Source: Bacteroidota bacterium
GTDB taxonomy: Bacteria > Bacteroidota > Bacteroidia > Flavobacteriales > Weeksellaceae
NCBI GenBank assembly: GCA_023423715.1
Contig: JAFAFC010000036.1
Location: forward strand, 42,862 to 106,861
Direction of reading: 5' to 3'
DNA: 64,000 nucleotides
The position numbers and the translations under genes were made by a program. Shown in pieces: positions 7,448-17,211 of the stretch. Position 1 is the stretch's first letter. Each line of letters begins with the position of its first letter. The notes under the pieces were generated by a model. It was not told where the DNA came from, made no database searches, and worked only from the letters and a program-made list of their open reading frames with translations.

Positions 7448-8941
7448 ATGAAAACACCAGATATTTTAAAAGAAGAGTATTTACAACAATTCCAAAAGCA
7501 ACCTTACGGTAGAAACATGTTTCGTACCCAAGAGGAAGAACGTTTGGATGCGCCCAACGAAGAGTGTGGGATTTTCGGATTGTATTCTGAAGAAGATATT
7601 GATACTTTTTCGCTTTCTCAGTTTGGTCTTTTTGCATTGCAGCACAGAGGTCAAGAAGCGTGTGGTATTTCCGTCATGAAGGAGGGAAGAATCAACAATT
7701 ATAAAGATGAAGGTTTGGTTTTGGATGTTTTTAAAAGCATTCGTGAGCCGGAAATGTTTATGGGGAATTCCGTTATTGGGCATACACGTTATACAACCGC
7801 AGGAGACAAGAAAAAGTATAATTTTCAGCCGTTTTTCGCTAAAAATGAATGGGATCAAATCATCCTTTCCATAGCACACAACGGAAATCTTGTAAACGCA
7901 GTTGAATTACGTAACGAATTGATCGCTGAAGGCGTAACTTTCCGAGCGACTTCGGATACGGAAGTTATTTTGAGATTAATTCAGAAAAACCTAGATCTTG
8001 GTTTACGAGGAGCAATTAAATATACCATGGAACGTATTGAAGGAGCATATTCCGTTGTTGGAATGACGCGTAATAAATTCTTCGCTTTCCGTGATTTTAA
8101 TGGAATTAGACCATTAGTTTTAGGGGAATTGGATGATAAAACATTCGTTGTTACATCGGAAACTGCGGCATTAGACGCAGTTGGAGCGAAATACGTTCGC
8201 GATGTTGAACCGGGTGAAATTATCTACACCAACGAGAACGAAAAAGGTTTAAAATCCTATAAAGTAAAAGAAGATTGCACGAATAGAATTTGTTCATTTG
8301 AATACATTTATTTTGCTCGTCCAGACACCGAATTAGAAAACGTAAACGTTTATAAAATTCGAGAAAAATCAGGAGAAAAAATTTGGGAGCAAGCTCCAGT
8401 TGATGCCGATATTGTTATTGGTGTTCCAGATTCTGGAGTTCCAGCTGCAATTGGATTTTCTAAAGCTTCGGGAATTCCATTCAGTCCAGTTTTGATTAAG
8501 AATAGATATATTGGTAGAAGTTTCATCGTTCCAACTCAAGAAATGAGAGAACGTATTGTGAATCTAAAACTAAACCCAATTATCTCTGAAATCAAAGATA
8601 AAAAAGTGGTAATCATCGATGATTCTATCGTTCGTGGAACAACGTCTAAACGTTTGGTGAAAATTCTAAAAGATGCAGGTGTGAAGGAAATTCACTTCAG
8701 AAGTGTTTCGCCTCCGATTATTGCACCTTGTTTCTTAGGAATTGACACGCCAACAAAAGACGATTTAATTTCGGCGAATATGACGAAAGATGAATTGAAA
8801 GATTATTTGGGAGTTGATTCGTTAGAATTCTTGAGTCTTGAAAATTTAAAAACAATTTTAGGTAGTAGTGATCATTGTTTCGGATGTTTTACTGAGAAAT
8901 ATCCAGTTGAAAATAAAGAAAATCGATTACCCGCTAACTAA
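7448..8941 (+). CDS. purF: amidophosphoribosyltransferase
   Basis: 497 residues. It makes phosphoribosylamine from PRPP and glutamine, the committed step of purine synthesis. The glutaminase part starts at CGIFG with nucleophile Cys40, followed by ALQHRGQEACGI and GHTRYTTAG. The phosphoribosyltransferase part has the PRPP loop VVIIDDSIVRGTT. The catalytic Cys must be N-terminal in the mature enzyme, so the first 39 residues would be a removed pro-sequence, longer than the 11 residues in the Bacillus enzyme. C-terminal cysteines (CFGC region) may bind an iron-sulfur cluster as in Bacillus. A strong terminator follows. Confidence 0.95.
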   Translation: MKTPDILKEEYLQQFQKQPYGRNMFRTQEEERLDAPNEECGIFGLYSEEDIDTFSLSQFGLFALQHRGQEACGISVMKEGRINNYKDEGLVLDVFKSIREPEMFMGNSVIGHTRYTTAGDKKKYNFQPFFAKNEWDQIILSIAHNGNLVNAVELRNELIAEGVTFRATSDTEVILRLIQKNLDLGLRGAIKYTMERIEGAYSVVGMTRNKFFAFRDFNGIRPLVLGELDDKTFVVTSETAALDAVGAKYVRDVEPGEIIYTNENEKGLKSYKVKEDCTNRICSFEYIYFARPDTELENVNVYKIREKSGEKIWEQAPVDADIVIGVPDSGVPAAIGFSKASGIPFSPVLIKNRYIGRSFIVPTQEMRERIVNLKLNPIISEIKDKKVVIIDDSIVRGTTSKRLVKILKDAGVKEIHFRSVSPPIIAPCFLGIDTPTKDDLISANMTKDELKDYLGVDSLEFLSLENLKTILGSSDHCFGCFTEKYPVENKENRLPAN

Positions 8942-8963
8942 GAATTTTCGAAGCATAGATATA

Positions 8964-8992
8964 AAAAAACTCCGCTAGTTGCGGAGTTTTTT
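8964..8992. terminator. bidirectional terminator between purF and porV
   Basis: A perfect 12-bp stem (8964-8975 with 8981-8992) and loop TAGTT, with A and T tracts so that it works in both directions. Confidence 0.9.
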
Positions 8993-9017
8993 GTATTTAA
9001 AAATCTAGTAATAGATC

Positions 9018-10178
9018 TTAATAATCTGCATTTGATGATGGTCCTCCAATATTCCATGTTAAACCAAAACGCAACGTATTATCCAACGCTGAATTGATTT
9101 TTGATGTATTGATTAAGTACGAAAGATCAAGTCCAAAAGATTGGTATTTGAAACCAACACCAACGGTTGCATATTGTCTTCCTCCTTGTTCTGCACTTTC
9201 GTGGAAATAACCTGTACGAACCGCAAAAGCATCATCATACGAATATTCTAAGGCACCACTAAGCATGACACTTTTCTTATTGTTAAATGATTTTCCCATA
9301 CCTTCCATAACACCAACATTGGGTACATCATAGATTGGTTGATCATCTACATCATGACCTACGATTTCTGGACCAGGAACTAAAAGTTTGGATGCTTCTC
9401 CAGAAACACTAATTCTATTCATATCATCCAAAAATAGATCGTATCCAACTCCTAAACGAGCCGTTGTTGGCAAATACGAACGAGATTCTTCATCACCTGT
9501 ATAGTCTAATCTTGGACCAATGTTTTGTACTGCCCAACCTGCTTTTACACGACCTTCGTAATCTCCAAAACTCGTATGTTTTTCAGATTGGAAATAACCT
9601 GAAACGTCCACTGCAAAAGAGTTTGCTGCTTTTAATGTATTATCCGAGTTAAATCCTCCTGATAAATCCGATCTCAAGAAACGACCTGTAACCGCCATAG
9701 AGTAGGTGTCTGATAATTTCAAACCGTACGCGACGTCTATTGAGAATTCATTTGGCTTTGCAATACCATCACTTACAACTTCAGATCCAGAAATACGAGT
9801 AAGATCAACCTCACCCATATTAAAGTAGTAAATACTTGCGGAGATTGTCGATCTTTCATCTTGATCTAAGTACTGATGATACGCACCATACAATAAGAAA
9901 ACATCGTTTGTAAGCTTACTCATGTACGGAGTATACGAAACACCAATTCCTGAAGTGGTCTTGCTGAATGGGTACTTTGCCGCATTCCAAAACTGAGAAA
10001 AGGCATCGGTAGAGGTTACCACACCTTGATCTCCCATACCTCCAGCTCTTGCATCTGGCGAGATTCTCAAAAAGGGAGCCCCTGTAAGAACAGGACGAAT
10101 GTCGTTTAAGTTTTGTGCTGATGTTGCTACACCTAGTCCTAATCCTAGTCCTAAAAATAGTTTAGCTCTTAATTTCAT
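9018..10178 (-). CDS. porV: type IX secretion system outer-membrane protein PorV
   Basis: 386 residues. A signal peptide (residues 1 to about 21, ending in SAQ) precedes a beta-barrel of the FadL-like OmpP1 type. The start of the mature protein, PFLRISPDARAGGMGD, is the PorV/LptO signature. PorV carries secreted cargo from the Sov translocon to the attachment complex and works with the sortase PorU, whose gene lies 16 bp upstream in the same operon. Confidence 0.92.
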   Translation of the reverse strand: MKLRAKLFLGLGLGLGVATSAQNLNDIRPVLTGAPFLRISPDARAGGMGDQGVVTSTDAFSQFWNAAKYPFSKTTSGIGVSYTPYMSKLTNDVFLLYGAYHQYLDQDERSTISASIYYFNMGEVDLTRISGSEVVSDGIAKPNEFSIDVAYGLKLSDTYSMAVTGRFLRSDLSGGFNSDNTLKAANSFAVDVSGYFQSEKHTSFGDYEGRVKAGWAVQNIGPRLDYTGDEESRSYLPTTARLGVGYDLFLDDMNRISVSGEASKLLVPGPEIVGHDVDDQPIYDVPNVGVMEGMGKSFNNKKSVMLSGALEYSYDDAFAVRTGYFHESAEQGGRQYATVGVGFKYQSFGLDLSYLINTSKINSALDNTLRFGLTWNIGGPSSNADY

Positions 10179-10194
10179 ATCTGTTTTAAATGTG

Positions 10195-13100
10195 TTACTT
10201 CAATAGTACCAGTTTTTCTACACCGCTAGCGCTGCCTTTGCATTTTTCTTGATTTTGACTTCTTGCAAGAACTTTATAAATATAGGTTCCTTTTGCAACA
10301 GTGGCTCCAAAATCATCTTTTCCGTCCCATTCAATCGCTTGTCTTGGCGTTCGGAAACCTTCTCTAAAAGGCTCTGCCGTTACGCTATTAGTCAAGGTGC
10401 GCACCAGTTTCCCAGTGATGGTATATATCTGTACATTCACGTCCAAAATATCGTCACAATTGTGTTCGAAGTGAATGTAGGTTTTATCAGTAAAAGGATT
10501 CGGCCAATTCAACAATCGATTAAGAACCAATTTGTTTTCAGATTCATCTTTTACTACAAAGTTTAACGTAGCAGTTGTTGAATTATTGTTGATGTCCCAA
10601 ACTTTAAATGTTAATTGATGTGGACCTGGAGTTAAATTTCTAAAAGGGTAGCTTACATTCCCTTTTTGATAATCCGCAAGCGTGGTATTAACACATCCAT
10701 TTCCTTCGCCTGGAGCAAAAAAATCGTTCAAAACCGTTGTGTTTACAACTTGTCCGTCCAAAATTACAGTAATATCGTGACCTACACCAGAACCTGTCGA
10801 ATTAATTCCCGTATCATCGGTGATGCACGCTAATAAATTTGGATTTTGATCCGTAATTCCACCATCTGCAAAATTGGTATTGTTCATAAACAATTTTACC
10901 GTTGGAGGCGTGGAGTCATTCAATCCGTTCGGATTAATTTCCCCAACAGGATAGGGTTGATTATAAAAAACATCTTGTGCATTGGTTTTTGCGGTTTCAA
11001 AATTATCTGCGTAAACTAAAATTCTACCATCTCCTAAATCATAATTAATATCTTTCGGAACGTAGAATTCAACCACATAATTTCCATTGACCACTTTTCC
11101 AGAAGCTTTTACAATTGGTCCATTTTCTTCTTTATATGTAAGAAGCGGGGTCATTCCTCCAGATTTGTCATTATTTAAGGTTGTTTTAGTTAATTTTTTA
11201 TCAAAAATATTCACAATGACACGCCCCGTATAATTAGCATCAATAGTTCCTCCAGCGTTTAGAACCTTACCCGAAATTTTCACAAAATCTAAAGCTCGGA
11301 TTTTCCCTGGAACAGGTGAATCAATTTGATCAATCGTCATTTTTTGTTGTGGTCTACTTAATTTCATTGCCGGATCACCCAAGAAATTTACTTTAAGATG
11401 ATTGGAATTGGCTCCGTACGCTAATTTCGCTTTTAAGTGAGCATCTCCCAAAGTATTGAAATCGTTGTTAGAATTCAACTCAAAAAGGGCATTTGTAAAA
11501 GCACCGGTAAAACCACGTCCGAAACTTACTCCAATCGCTCTACTTGACGTAATCATTGTAGCTGCACCACCTGTTGGATGTTTAATCACTTGTTCTCCTG
11601 TAGATAAAACTTTAGGTTCGTCCCAAAGTGTAAATTCACACGTAATTGTTGATACTAATGGAAAACGACTGTAAACTGACGTATAATTATTGAAATTTTT
11701 GACTTCATCAACAGCCAAAACACGTTCTTGAGCCCAACCGTTGATTCCGCCATGTCCGAAATAGAATAAATACAAGGAATTTCCAACATCATTAGATATC
11801 GCTTGATTCACTTGCGGATATCTTTGTCCACCAGCCGATACTTCTTGTGGAAACGCATCTAAATACAATTTTCGAATGTTATACTCGTTTCGAACGGTTC
11901 CAACTTCAAAATTATCAGCAATACTTTTTTCTACCAAGTTGTGGAATGGCGCTCCGCCATCAAAATCATCATCAGCAACGAAATCCATCTTCATACGCCA
12001 TTCTCCAAACGGAGACGATTGATTCGGTAATGCGTTGTAATAGGCGAGTGTTTTGTCCACAAGTAATTTGGCTTCCGCAACATTGGATGCTGGTAATCTA
12101 CCAATAGGAATTGTCGGAAGGTTATTGGAAATATTCGTATCCGTTTGAGGATTTGTTAAAACGATGTAATCATCGGTAACATACGAACTACTATAATCAC
12201 TACTGAATTCGCTTTGATAGGCACTTACAATATTATCATTTCCAGATGTTTTATCTTTAAAATCATAACTGGCATCACCTAAAATCAAAACATATTTTAG
12301 ACCTCCTTTGTTATTTTTTAAATCGGAAATAAAATCTCTAATTCCCGTTAAGTCTTTACTTCCCGAAGCATATTCGTTAAAGATTTTTGCAACATCGACT
12401 ACAGCCGTATTATATCCACTTTTTGTTTTATGATAATCGGCAATACGTTGTGCTTGTCCAAGCATATCAGCACGTGTAATCACCAAATAATCGATGTTTT
12501 GAAGACTTGCTAAATCTTGATTTTCAACTCGACTTACAAATTGAGGATTAAAAGCTCCTTCTGCTTTAAATGCTACAAATTCATTGTTAAAATCCTGGCT
12601 GTTTGCATTATATCCAAAAGAATACATTCCTGTATTTGAACTCGCATTTTTCTTGCGTTTAACATTCGTAATGTCTGAAACATCCCAAATTTGATCTGTT
12701 GCAGAGGTGTTACTCATTGTAAAACCATAATTATCTCCTGAACCTTCGTAAATATCGAAAACGCGAAAGTTCATTTGAGTTCCATTAAAACTCAAATCTT
12801 GTTTATACAAAACTTCGGCATAATCAAAATACCAACTTCCATTAGGATTAGCAGCCGTACTTGGAACTAATTTTAAGTCAATTGAATTTCCAGGAATATT
12901 GGTTATTGTACTTTCCGGATTCTGCTTGTAATAGGTTCCTTGACTAGAAGGCGTTGTAATCGTCGTTGAATTTTGTCCATTTATAGATGATTGCAATGTA
13001 TTATTACTCCCATTAAATGATACAACAGAATAGCGATATCGAACCGGATCGGTTGCCAAAATTGGCGTTCTAGTTTTGAAACTAACCGTTTTTTCTGTTG

Positions 13101-14106
13101 AAAAACTATCATCAACCCAAACTTTTCCAAGTTTTAAAAGGTTGAATTTGTCTTGATTGATGTACTGATATTCGTCAAAACGAGTAAAGTTTTCACCCGT
13201 AATTGGAGTATTTTCTTCTGTAATTCGTTTTCCTGGACCTTGATCAAAACTGATGAAATAATAGGAATAATCATCGTAGATATTCTGAACGTGTAAAGAG
13301 CGATCGTTACGATAGTCCCGTTGCGCATTTCCATATCCAACACGTCCAAACAGATTATATCCGGTTGGTCCTTGAGCATAAAACAAGGCGTAATCTTGAT
13401 CGTTCCAAGTTCCGTCTTCTTCACCAACCATTTGGATGGCTACTTCTTGCAATGCATTATAGCGTGAATCACCATTAAATTCAGGAAGCAATACGCCACC
13501 ATTTCCATAAACTCTAAAGTTTTGTGGATTTACAGAATTTACATTAATTCCATTATCCGATAAAAATTTCTTGGTGATTCTAAAAACTCCAGACTTATCA
13601 ACCTTAATTTTATAGAATGTTCCACTTTTTAAAGGATTGTTTGTCGTTCCAGTTTTAGAAGCAATTCCGCTTTTTCGAGCAATATTCTGCGCATCAGGAA
13701 CAATTTCAAAAGACTCTAAACGATAAAGTTGGTTGTTTTCACTTTTCAACGTTGCGATTTTCGCTTGATAAACTTCTCCATCTTCCTTAGTATTAGGAAA
13801 ATAGGAAACCCCTTTTATTTCGTAATCACCAATCGCGTTGATGTCGGTTTCAAAAACATCGGAAGAGTTTACTTTCGTCCATTGCAGCTTATCAACTTTG
13901 ACTTTACTGCCATTGGATTTATTTTTTACATTAATAAAAACGTTGCCGTTTTCTACAGAATAGCCTTCATTTGAGAATTTAGGATATATTCGTTTTTCAA
14001 AACCGTAATCTACCGTTTCTGTTCCTTGCCATTGCAAGTTTACTTTTTGTGCGTAAACGCCCGTCGATAAACCTAAAAATAGAAATGCTCCAATACTAAA
14101 TTTCAT
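10195..14106 (-). CDS. porU: type IX secretion system sortase PorU
   Basis: 1303 residues from the ATG at 14106; the seven codons before it begin with TTG and precede the signal peptide, so I exclude them. The signal peptide ends near VYAQ. The large middle region is a gingipain-type C25 cysteine peptidase with the dyad visible as GHGGINGW (His about 783) and STITCEF (Cys about 823). The C-terminus has an FlgD-Ig-like module (NWPNPFTDKT). PorU removes the C-terminal signal of secreted proteins and links them to surface lipopolysaccharide. Co-transcribed with porV and divergent from gldJ. Confidence 0.93.
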   Translation of the reverse strand: MKFSIGAFLFLGLSTGVYAQKVNLQWQGTETVDYGFEKRIYPKFSNEGYSVENGNVFINVKNKSNGSKVKVDKLQWTKVNSSDVFETDINAIGDYEIKGVSYFPNTKEDGEVYQAKIATLKSENNQLYRLESFEIVPDAQNIARKSGIASKTGTTNNPLKSGTFYKIKVDKSGVFRITKKFLSDNGINVNSVNPQNFRVYGNGGVLLPEFNGDSRYNALQEVAIQMVGEEDGTWNDQDYALFYAQGPTGYNLFGRVGYGNAQRDYRNDRSLHVQNIYDDYSYYFISFDQGPGKRITEENTPITGENFTRFDEYQYINQDKFNLLKLGKVWVDDSFSTEKTVSFKTRTPILATDPVRYRYSVVSFNGSNNTLQSSINGQNSTTITTPSSQGTYYKQNPESTITNIPGNSIDLKLVPSTAANPNGSWYFDYAEVLYKQDLSFNGTQMNFRVFDIYEGSGDNYGFTMSNTSATDQIWDVSDITNVKRKKNASSNTGMYSFGYNANSQDFNNEFVAFKAEGAFNPQFVSRVENQDLASLQNIDYLVITRADMLGQAQRIADYHKTKSGYNTAVVDVAKIFNEYASGSKDLTGIRDFISDLKNNKGGLKYVLILGDASYDFKDKTSGNDNIVSAYQSEFSSDYSSSYVTDDYIVLTNPQTDTNISNNLPTIPIGRLPASNVAEAKLLVDKTLAYYNALPNQSSPFGEWRMKMDFVADDDFDGGAPFHNLVEKSIADNFEVGTVRNEYNIRKLYLDAFPQEVSAGGQRYPQVNQAISNDVGNSLYLFYFGHGGINGWAQERVLAVDEVKNFNNYTSVYSRFPLVSTITCEFTLWDEPKVLSTGEQVIKHPTGGAATMITSSRAIGVSFGRGFTGAFTNALFELNSNNDFNTLGDAHLKAKLAYGANSNHLKVNFLGDPAMKLSRPQQKMTIDQIDSPVPGKIRALDFVKISGKVLNAGGTIDANYTGRVIVNIFDKKLTKTTLNNDKSGGMTPLLTYKEENGPIVKASGKVVNGNYVVEFYVPKDINYDLGDGRILVYADNFETAKTNAQDVFYNQPYPVGEINPNGLNDSTPPTVKLFMNNTNFADGGITDQNPNLLACITDDTGINSTGSGVGHDITVILDGQVVNTTVLNDFFAPGEGNGCVNTTLADYQKGNVSYPFRNLTPGPHQLTFKVWDINNNSTTATLNFVVKDESENKLVLNRLLNWPNPFTDKTYIHFEHNCDDILDVNVQIYTITGKLVRTLTNSVTAEPFREGFRTPRQAIEWDGKDDFGATVAKGTYIYKVLARSQNQEKCKGSASGVEKLVLLK

Positions 14107-14258
14107 ACATTTGAATTCGTGGTACAAAATAAACGAAAAAAATATAAGAATGGTGCATACAATAAATTTTAATTATGTTCGTTAACCAAAAAAAGTAGAT
14201 AGCTACTTGATTAATTGGATAATTTATATTTTCTTTGTACGAAATTTTAATAACTAAG

Positions 14259-15869
14259 ATGAAAAGAATTCGAAATATTTCTTTTTTAGCCTTAAGTTCT
14301 GCTCTTGTGTTAGTTAGCTGCGGCGGTAACAATACCAAGAAAGGGGGAGGAACTAAAAAATTTACCAGCCAAGCAGGTTGGAAAGCGAACGACCAAAAAG
14401 GTTGGTTCTTTTCTGCTAAGCCTCAGAAACAAAAAGGTTGGCCTAATATGGTGTATGTAGAAGGCGGAACATTTACCATGGGATTGGTAAAAGATGACGT
14501 GATGCATGACTGGAATAATACACCAAGAAGAATGCAAGTAAGTTCTTTTTTCATCAGTGAAACAGAAACAACCAATTACGATTATCGTTCGTATGTTACT
14601 TGGTTGAAGTATGTATTTCCACCATCAGATCCAAGTTTTTCTAATATTTATAATGGTGCTTTGCCAGATACGTTAGTTTGGGTAAACAACCTTTCAAGAA
14701 ATGATTTCTCCGAAACTTATTTTAGATCTTCAGAATATGATTATTATCCTGTAGTTGGAGTTTCTTGGTCTCAAGCATCAAAATATTGCGAATGGCTTAC
14801 CGATAGAGCAAATGAGAAAGCTCTAATGGAAAAAGGAATTATTGATAAGAATTTATATGTAAATGACAGTAACAACCAAGGGACTTCATCATTTACATTA
14901 GATAAATATCGTGCTAATGACCCTGAAATGCAGTCATATTTAAATATGCAGCGTGCTCAAAAAGCAACAGGAATCAAAACATCAAACCAAAGAATTCTAG
15001 CGGCAAACAGAAACGCTACAGCAGGTGTTGTTGAAAAATTCAGACTTCCAACAGAAGTTGAATGGGAATTTGCAGCTTTAGGAATGCAAAAAAATCGTGA
15101 GTACAATATGTACTTAGGAAAAGAACCTAAAGTTGAAGATCTTCGTGGTGAGAAAGGTAGAAACAGAGGAATGTTCCTAGAAAATTTCAAATACGGACGA
15201 GGAGATTATTCTGGTCCTGCAGGTTGGAAGAACGATGGTGCAGCAATTACTTCAGACGTAAGACAATTCCAATCCAATGACTTAGGAATTTTCGGTATGT
15301 TCGGTAACGTTGCCGAATGGACTGCTGATGTATATCGTCCAATTATCGATGATGAAGGAAACGACTTCAACTACTATAGAGGAAATGTTGTTCAGCAGAA
15401 AGTTAAAAATCCTGATGGAACCTACAAAATGATCCAAGGAACAGAAGTTAAATATGACACTTTGGCTAATGGAAAAATCGTTTATAGAGGTTTACCAGGA
15501 CAATACGAAAGAGAAACTGTTGCAGATTACAGAAACTTCCGTGATGGTGATTTCATGTCGTCTCTAGAAGCTGGCTATGGAAGAGAAGTTGATAGTACAA
15601 GTGCAGACTTTTCTATGTATAACTCTCCTAAGAAACGTTTCAGAGTGGATGAGCATGGACGTGTAATCATGGAAAAAGATCGTTCAGTAAGAACAAGTGA
15701 GATTTCTGATGAAGTTCGTGTTGTAAAAGGTGGTTCTTGGAAGGATACAGCATATTGGCTTGATCCAGGACAAAGAAGATTCAAAAATGAAGGTAAAGGT
15801 TATGGTTGGATTGGTTTCCGTGTAGCACAAGATGCAAAGAGCCAAGGAAAAGCCAGATCAAAAAGATAA
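14259..15869 (+). CDS. gldJ: gliding motility / type IX secretion lipoprotein GldJ
   Basis: 536 residues from the ATG at 14259, which begins a lipoprotein signal ending at the Cys of LVSCGG. The body is a formylglycine-generating-enzyme-like (sulfatase-modifying factor) domain: MVYVEGGTFTMG, the central FRLPTEVEWEFAALG and the final VVKGGSWKD...GWIGFRVA. In GldJ this fold is structural, not catalytic. GldJ is a core gliding lipoprotein needed for a working type IX system. The gene order porV-porU / gldJ-murF supports the call. A 7/8 promoter match (TTTCTTTG) lies at 14230-14237. Confidence 0.93.
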   Translation: MKRIRNISFLALSSALVLVSCGGNNTKKGGGTKKFTSQAGWKANDQKGWFFSAKPQKQKGWPNMVYVEGGTFTMGLVKDDVMHDWNNTPRRMQVSSFFISETETTNYDYRSYVTWLKYVFPPSDPSFSNIYNGALPDTLVWVNNLSRNDFSETYFRSSEYDYYPVVGVSWSQASKYCEWLTDRANEKALMEKGIIDKNLYVNDSNNQGTSSFTLDKYRANDPEMQSYLNMQRAQKATGIKTSNQRILAANRNATAGVVEKFRLPTEVEWEFAALGMQKNREYNMYLGKEPKVEDLRGEKGRNRGMFLENFKYGRGDYSGPAGWKNDGAAITSDVRQFQSNDLGIFGMFGNVAEWTADVYRPIIDDEGNDFNYYRGNVVQQKVKNPDGTYKMIQGTEVKYDTLANGKIVYRGLPGQYERETVADYRNFRDGDFMSSLEAGYGREVDSTSADFSMYNSPKKRFRVDEHGRVIMEKDRSVRTSEISDEVRVVKGGSWKDTAYWLDPGQRRFKNEGKGYGWIGFRVAQDAKSQGKARSKR

Positions 15870-15888
15870 GCTTTCTTAAAATAAATAC

Positions 15889-15920
15889 AAATCCTTTCTA
15901 AGTTTAGAAAGGATTTTTTA
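15889..15920 (+). terminator. intrinsic terminator after gldJ
   Basis: A 12-bp stem (15889-15900 with 15905-15916), a 4-nt loop and a T-run. The next promoter's -7 element begins inside the T-run. Confidence 0.8.
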
Positions 15921-15926
15921 TTTTTG
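15919..15926 (+). promoter_or_regulatory. -7 element of murF promoter
   Basis: TATTTTTG abuts the T-run of the gldJ terminator and ends 4 bp before the murF ATG, so the predicted mRNA is essentially leaderless. Confidence 0.5.
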
Positions 15927-15930
15927 AAGT

Positions 15931-17199
15931 ATGAATATAAGCGAGTTTTACGCCCTGTATCAAAAGGCGAATAAAGTAACGATTGATAGTAGAAAAATTG
16001 ATCAACAAGATATTTTCTTTGCCTTTTGTGGTGATAATTTTAATGCAGCAACTTTGGCTGAGAAAGCCATTGGGCAAGGCGCATTGGCCGTTATTGTCGA
16101 GCAAAAAGAATATGAAAATACAGCTAAAAATATTTTCTACGTTCCATCGACTTTGGAGTTTCTGCAAAATTTAGCCAAAGAACATCGCAAACATCTGCAA
16201 ATACCCATTATCGGGTTGACAGGAAGTAATGGTAAAACAACAACCAAAGAGTTGATTAGTGCGGTTCTTCAAGAAAAATTTAAAGTTCAGTTTACTCAAG
16301 GAAACCTAAATAATCATATTGGAGTTCCTTTAACGATACTTTCCATCAAACCAGAACACGAAATTGCTGTGGTAGAAATGGGAGCCAATCATCAAAAAGA
16401 AATCGAGCTTTTATGCCGTATTTCTCAACCGGATTATGGCTATATTACGAACTTTGGAAAGGCTCATTTAGAAGGCTTTGGAGGATTTGAAGGTGTGATT
16501 AAAGGAAAGTCTGAATTGTATGATTATTTGATTCAAAACAACAAAACGATTATTGTCAATAATCAAGATGCTATTCAAGTTGAGAAAACGCAGAATTATA
16601 GCAACAAAATAAGTTTCGGAACCGAAGGCTCTAATTATCAGTTTCAAGAATTTTCGGATGACCATAGAGTAGGAATTCAATACCGAAACGAGTCGGTTTT
16701 ATCCAATTTGACGGGGAATTATAATTTCACTAATCTTTGTGCAGCAGCGACTTTGGGAATGCATTTCGGAATTTCTTTTGAAGATTGTATGGATGCTTTT
16801 CAAAATTACGTTCCTACCAATATGCGTTCGCAAATCATGAAGAAAGGGGAGCATACGTTGATTTTAGATACGTATAATGCTAATCCAAGTTCGATGCAAG
16901 CGTCACTTCAAAATTTCGCTTCATTTGAAGGTTCTAAAACCATTATTATTGGTGATATGTTGGAGTTGGGTGACGAAAGTAAAAAAGAGCATCAATCCAT
17001 TTTATTACTGGCTAATAGCTTTGGATTTGATCAAATTTTTACGGTTGGACAGCATTTTAAAGAAATTAATCATGATGATTCCTTCAACTCGACAGACGAG
17101 TTTTTAACCTACTTAAAAGACAATCCTATAGCCTCGAAAACAATCTTATTGAAAGGTTCTCGTGGAATTGCATTAGAAAAAATTATAGAGGCTTTGTAG
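15931..17199 (+). CDS. murF: UDP-N-acetylmuramoyl-tripeptide--D-alanyl-D-alanine ligase
   Basis: 422 residues, a Mur ligase. It adds D-Ala-D-Ala to the UDP-MurNAc-tripeptide in the cytosol with ATP. The order of domains is normal: an N-terminal substrate domain (VTIDSRKI), an ATP-binding domain with the P-loop GLTGSNGKTTTKE (about residues 96-108) and AVVEMGANHQKEI, and a C-terminal domain with LDTYNANPSSM. The stop codon falls inside the stem of the following terminator. Confidence 0.95.
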   Translation: MNISEFYALYQKANKVTIDSRKIDQQDIFFAFCGDNFNAATLAEKAIGQGALAVIVEQKEYENTAKNIFYVPSTLEFLQNLAKEHRKHLQIPIIGLTGSNGKTTTKELISAVLQEKFKVQFTQGNLNNHIGVPLTILSIKPEHEIAVVEMGANHQKEIELLCRISQPDYGYITNFGKAHLEGFGGFEGVIKGKSELYDYLIQNNKTIIVNNQDAIQVEKTQNYSNKISFGTEGSNYQFQEFSDDHRVGIQYRNESVLSNLTGNYNFTNLCAAATLGMHFGISFEDCMDAFQNYVPTNMRSQIMKKGEHTLILDTYNANPSSMQASLQNFASFEGSKTIIIGDMLELGDESKKEHQSILLLANSFGFDQIFTVGQHFKEINHDDSFNSTDEFLTYLKDNPIASKTILLKGSRGIALEKIIEAL

Positions 17200-17211
17200 C
17201 CTCTATTTTTA
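17185..17211. terminator. terminator overlapping the end of murF
   Basis: A 9-bp stem (17185-17193 with 17198-17206) followed by T5. The murF stop codon at 17197-17199 straddles the loop and stem. It separates convergent murF and the Nudix gene. Confidence 0.7.
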
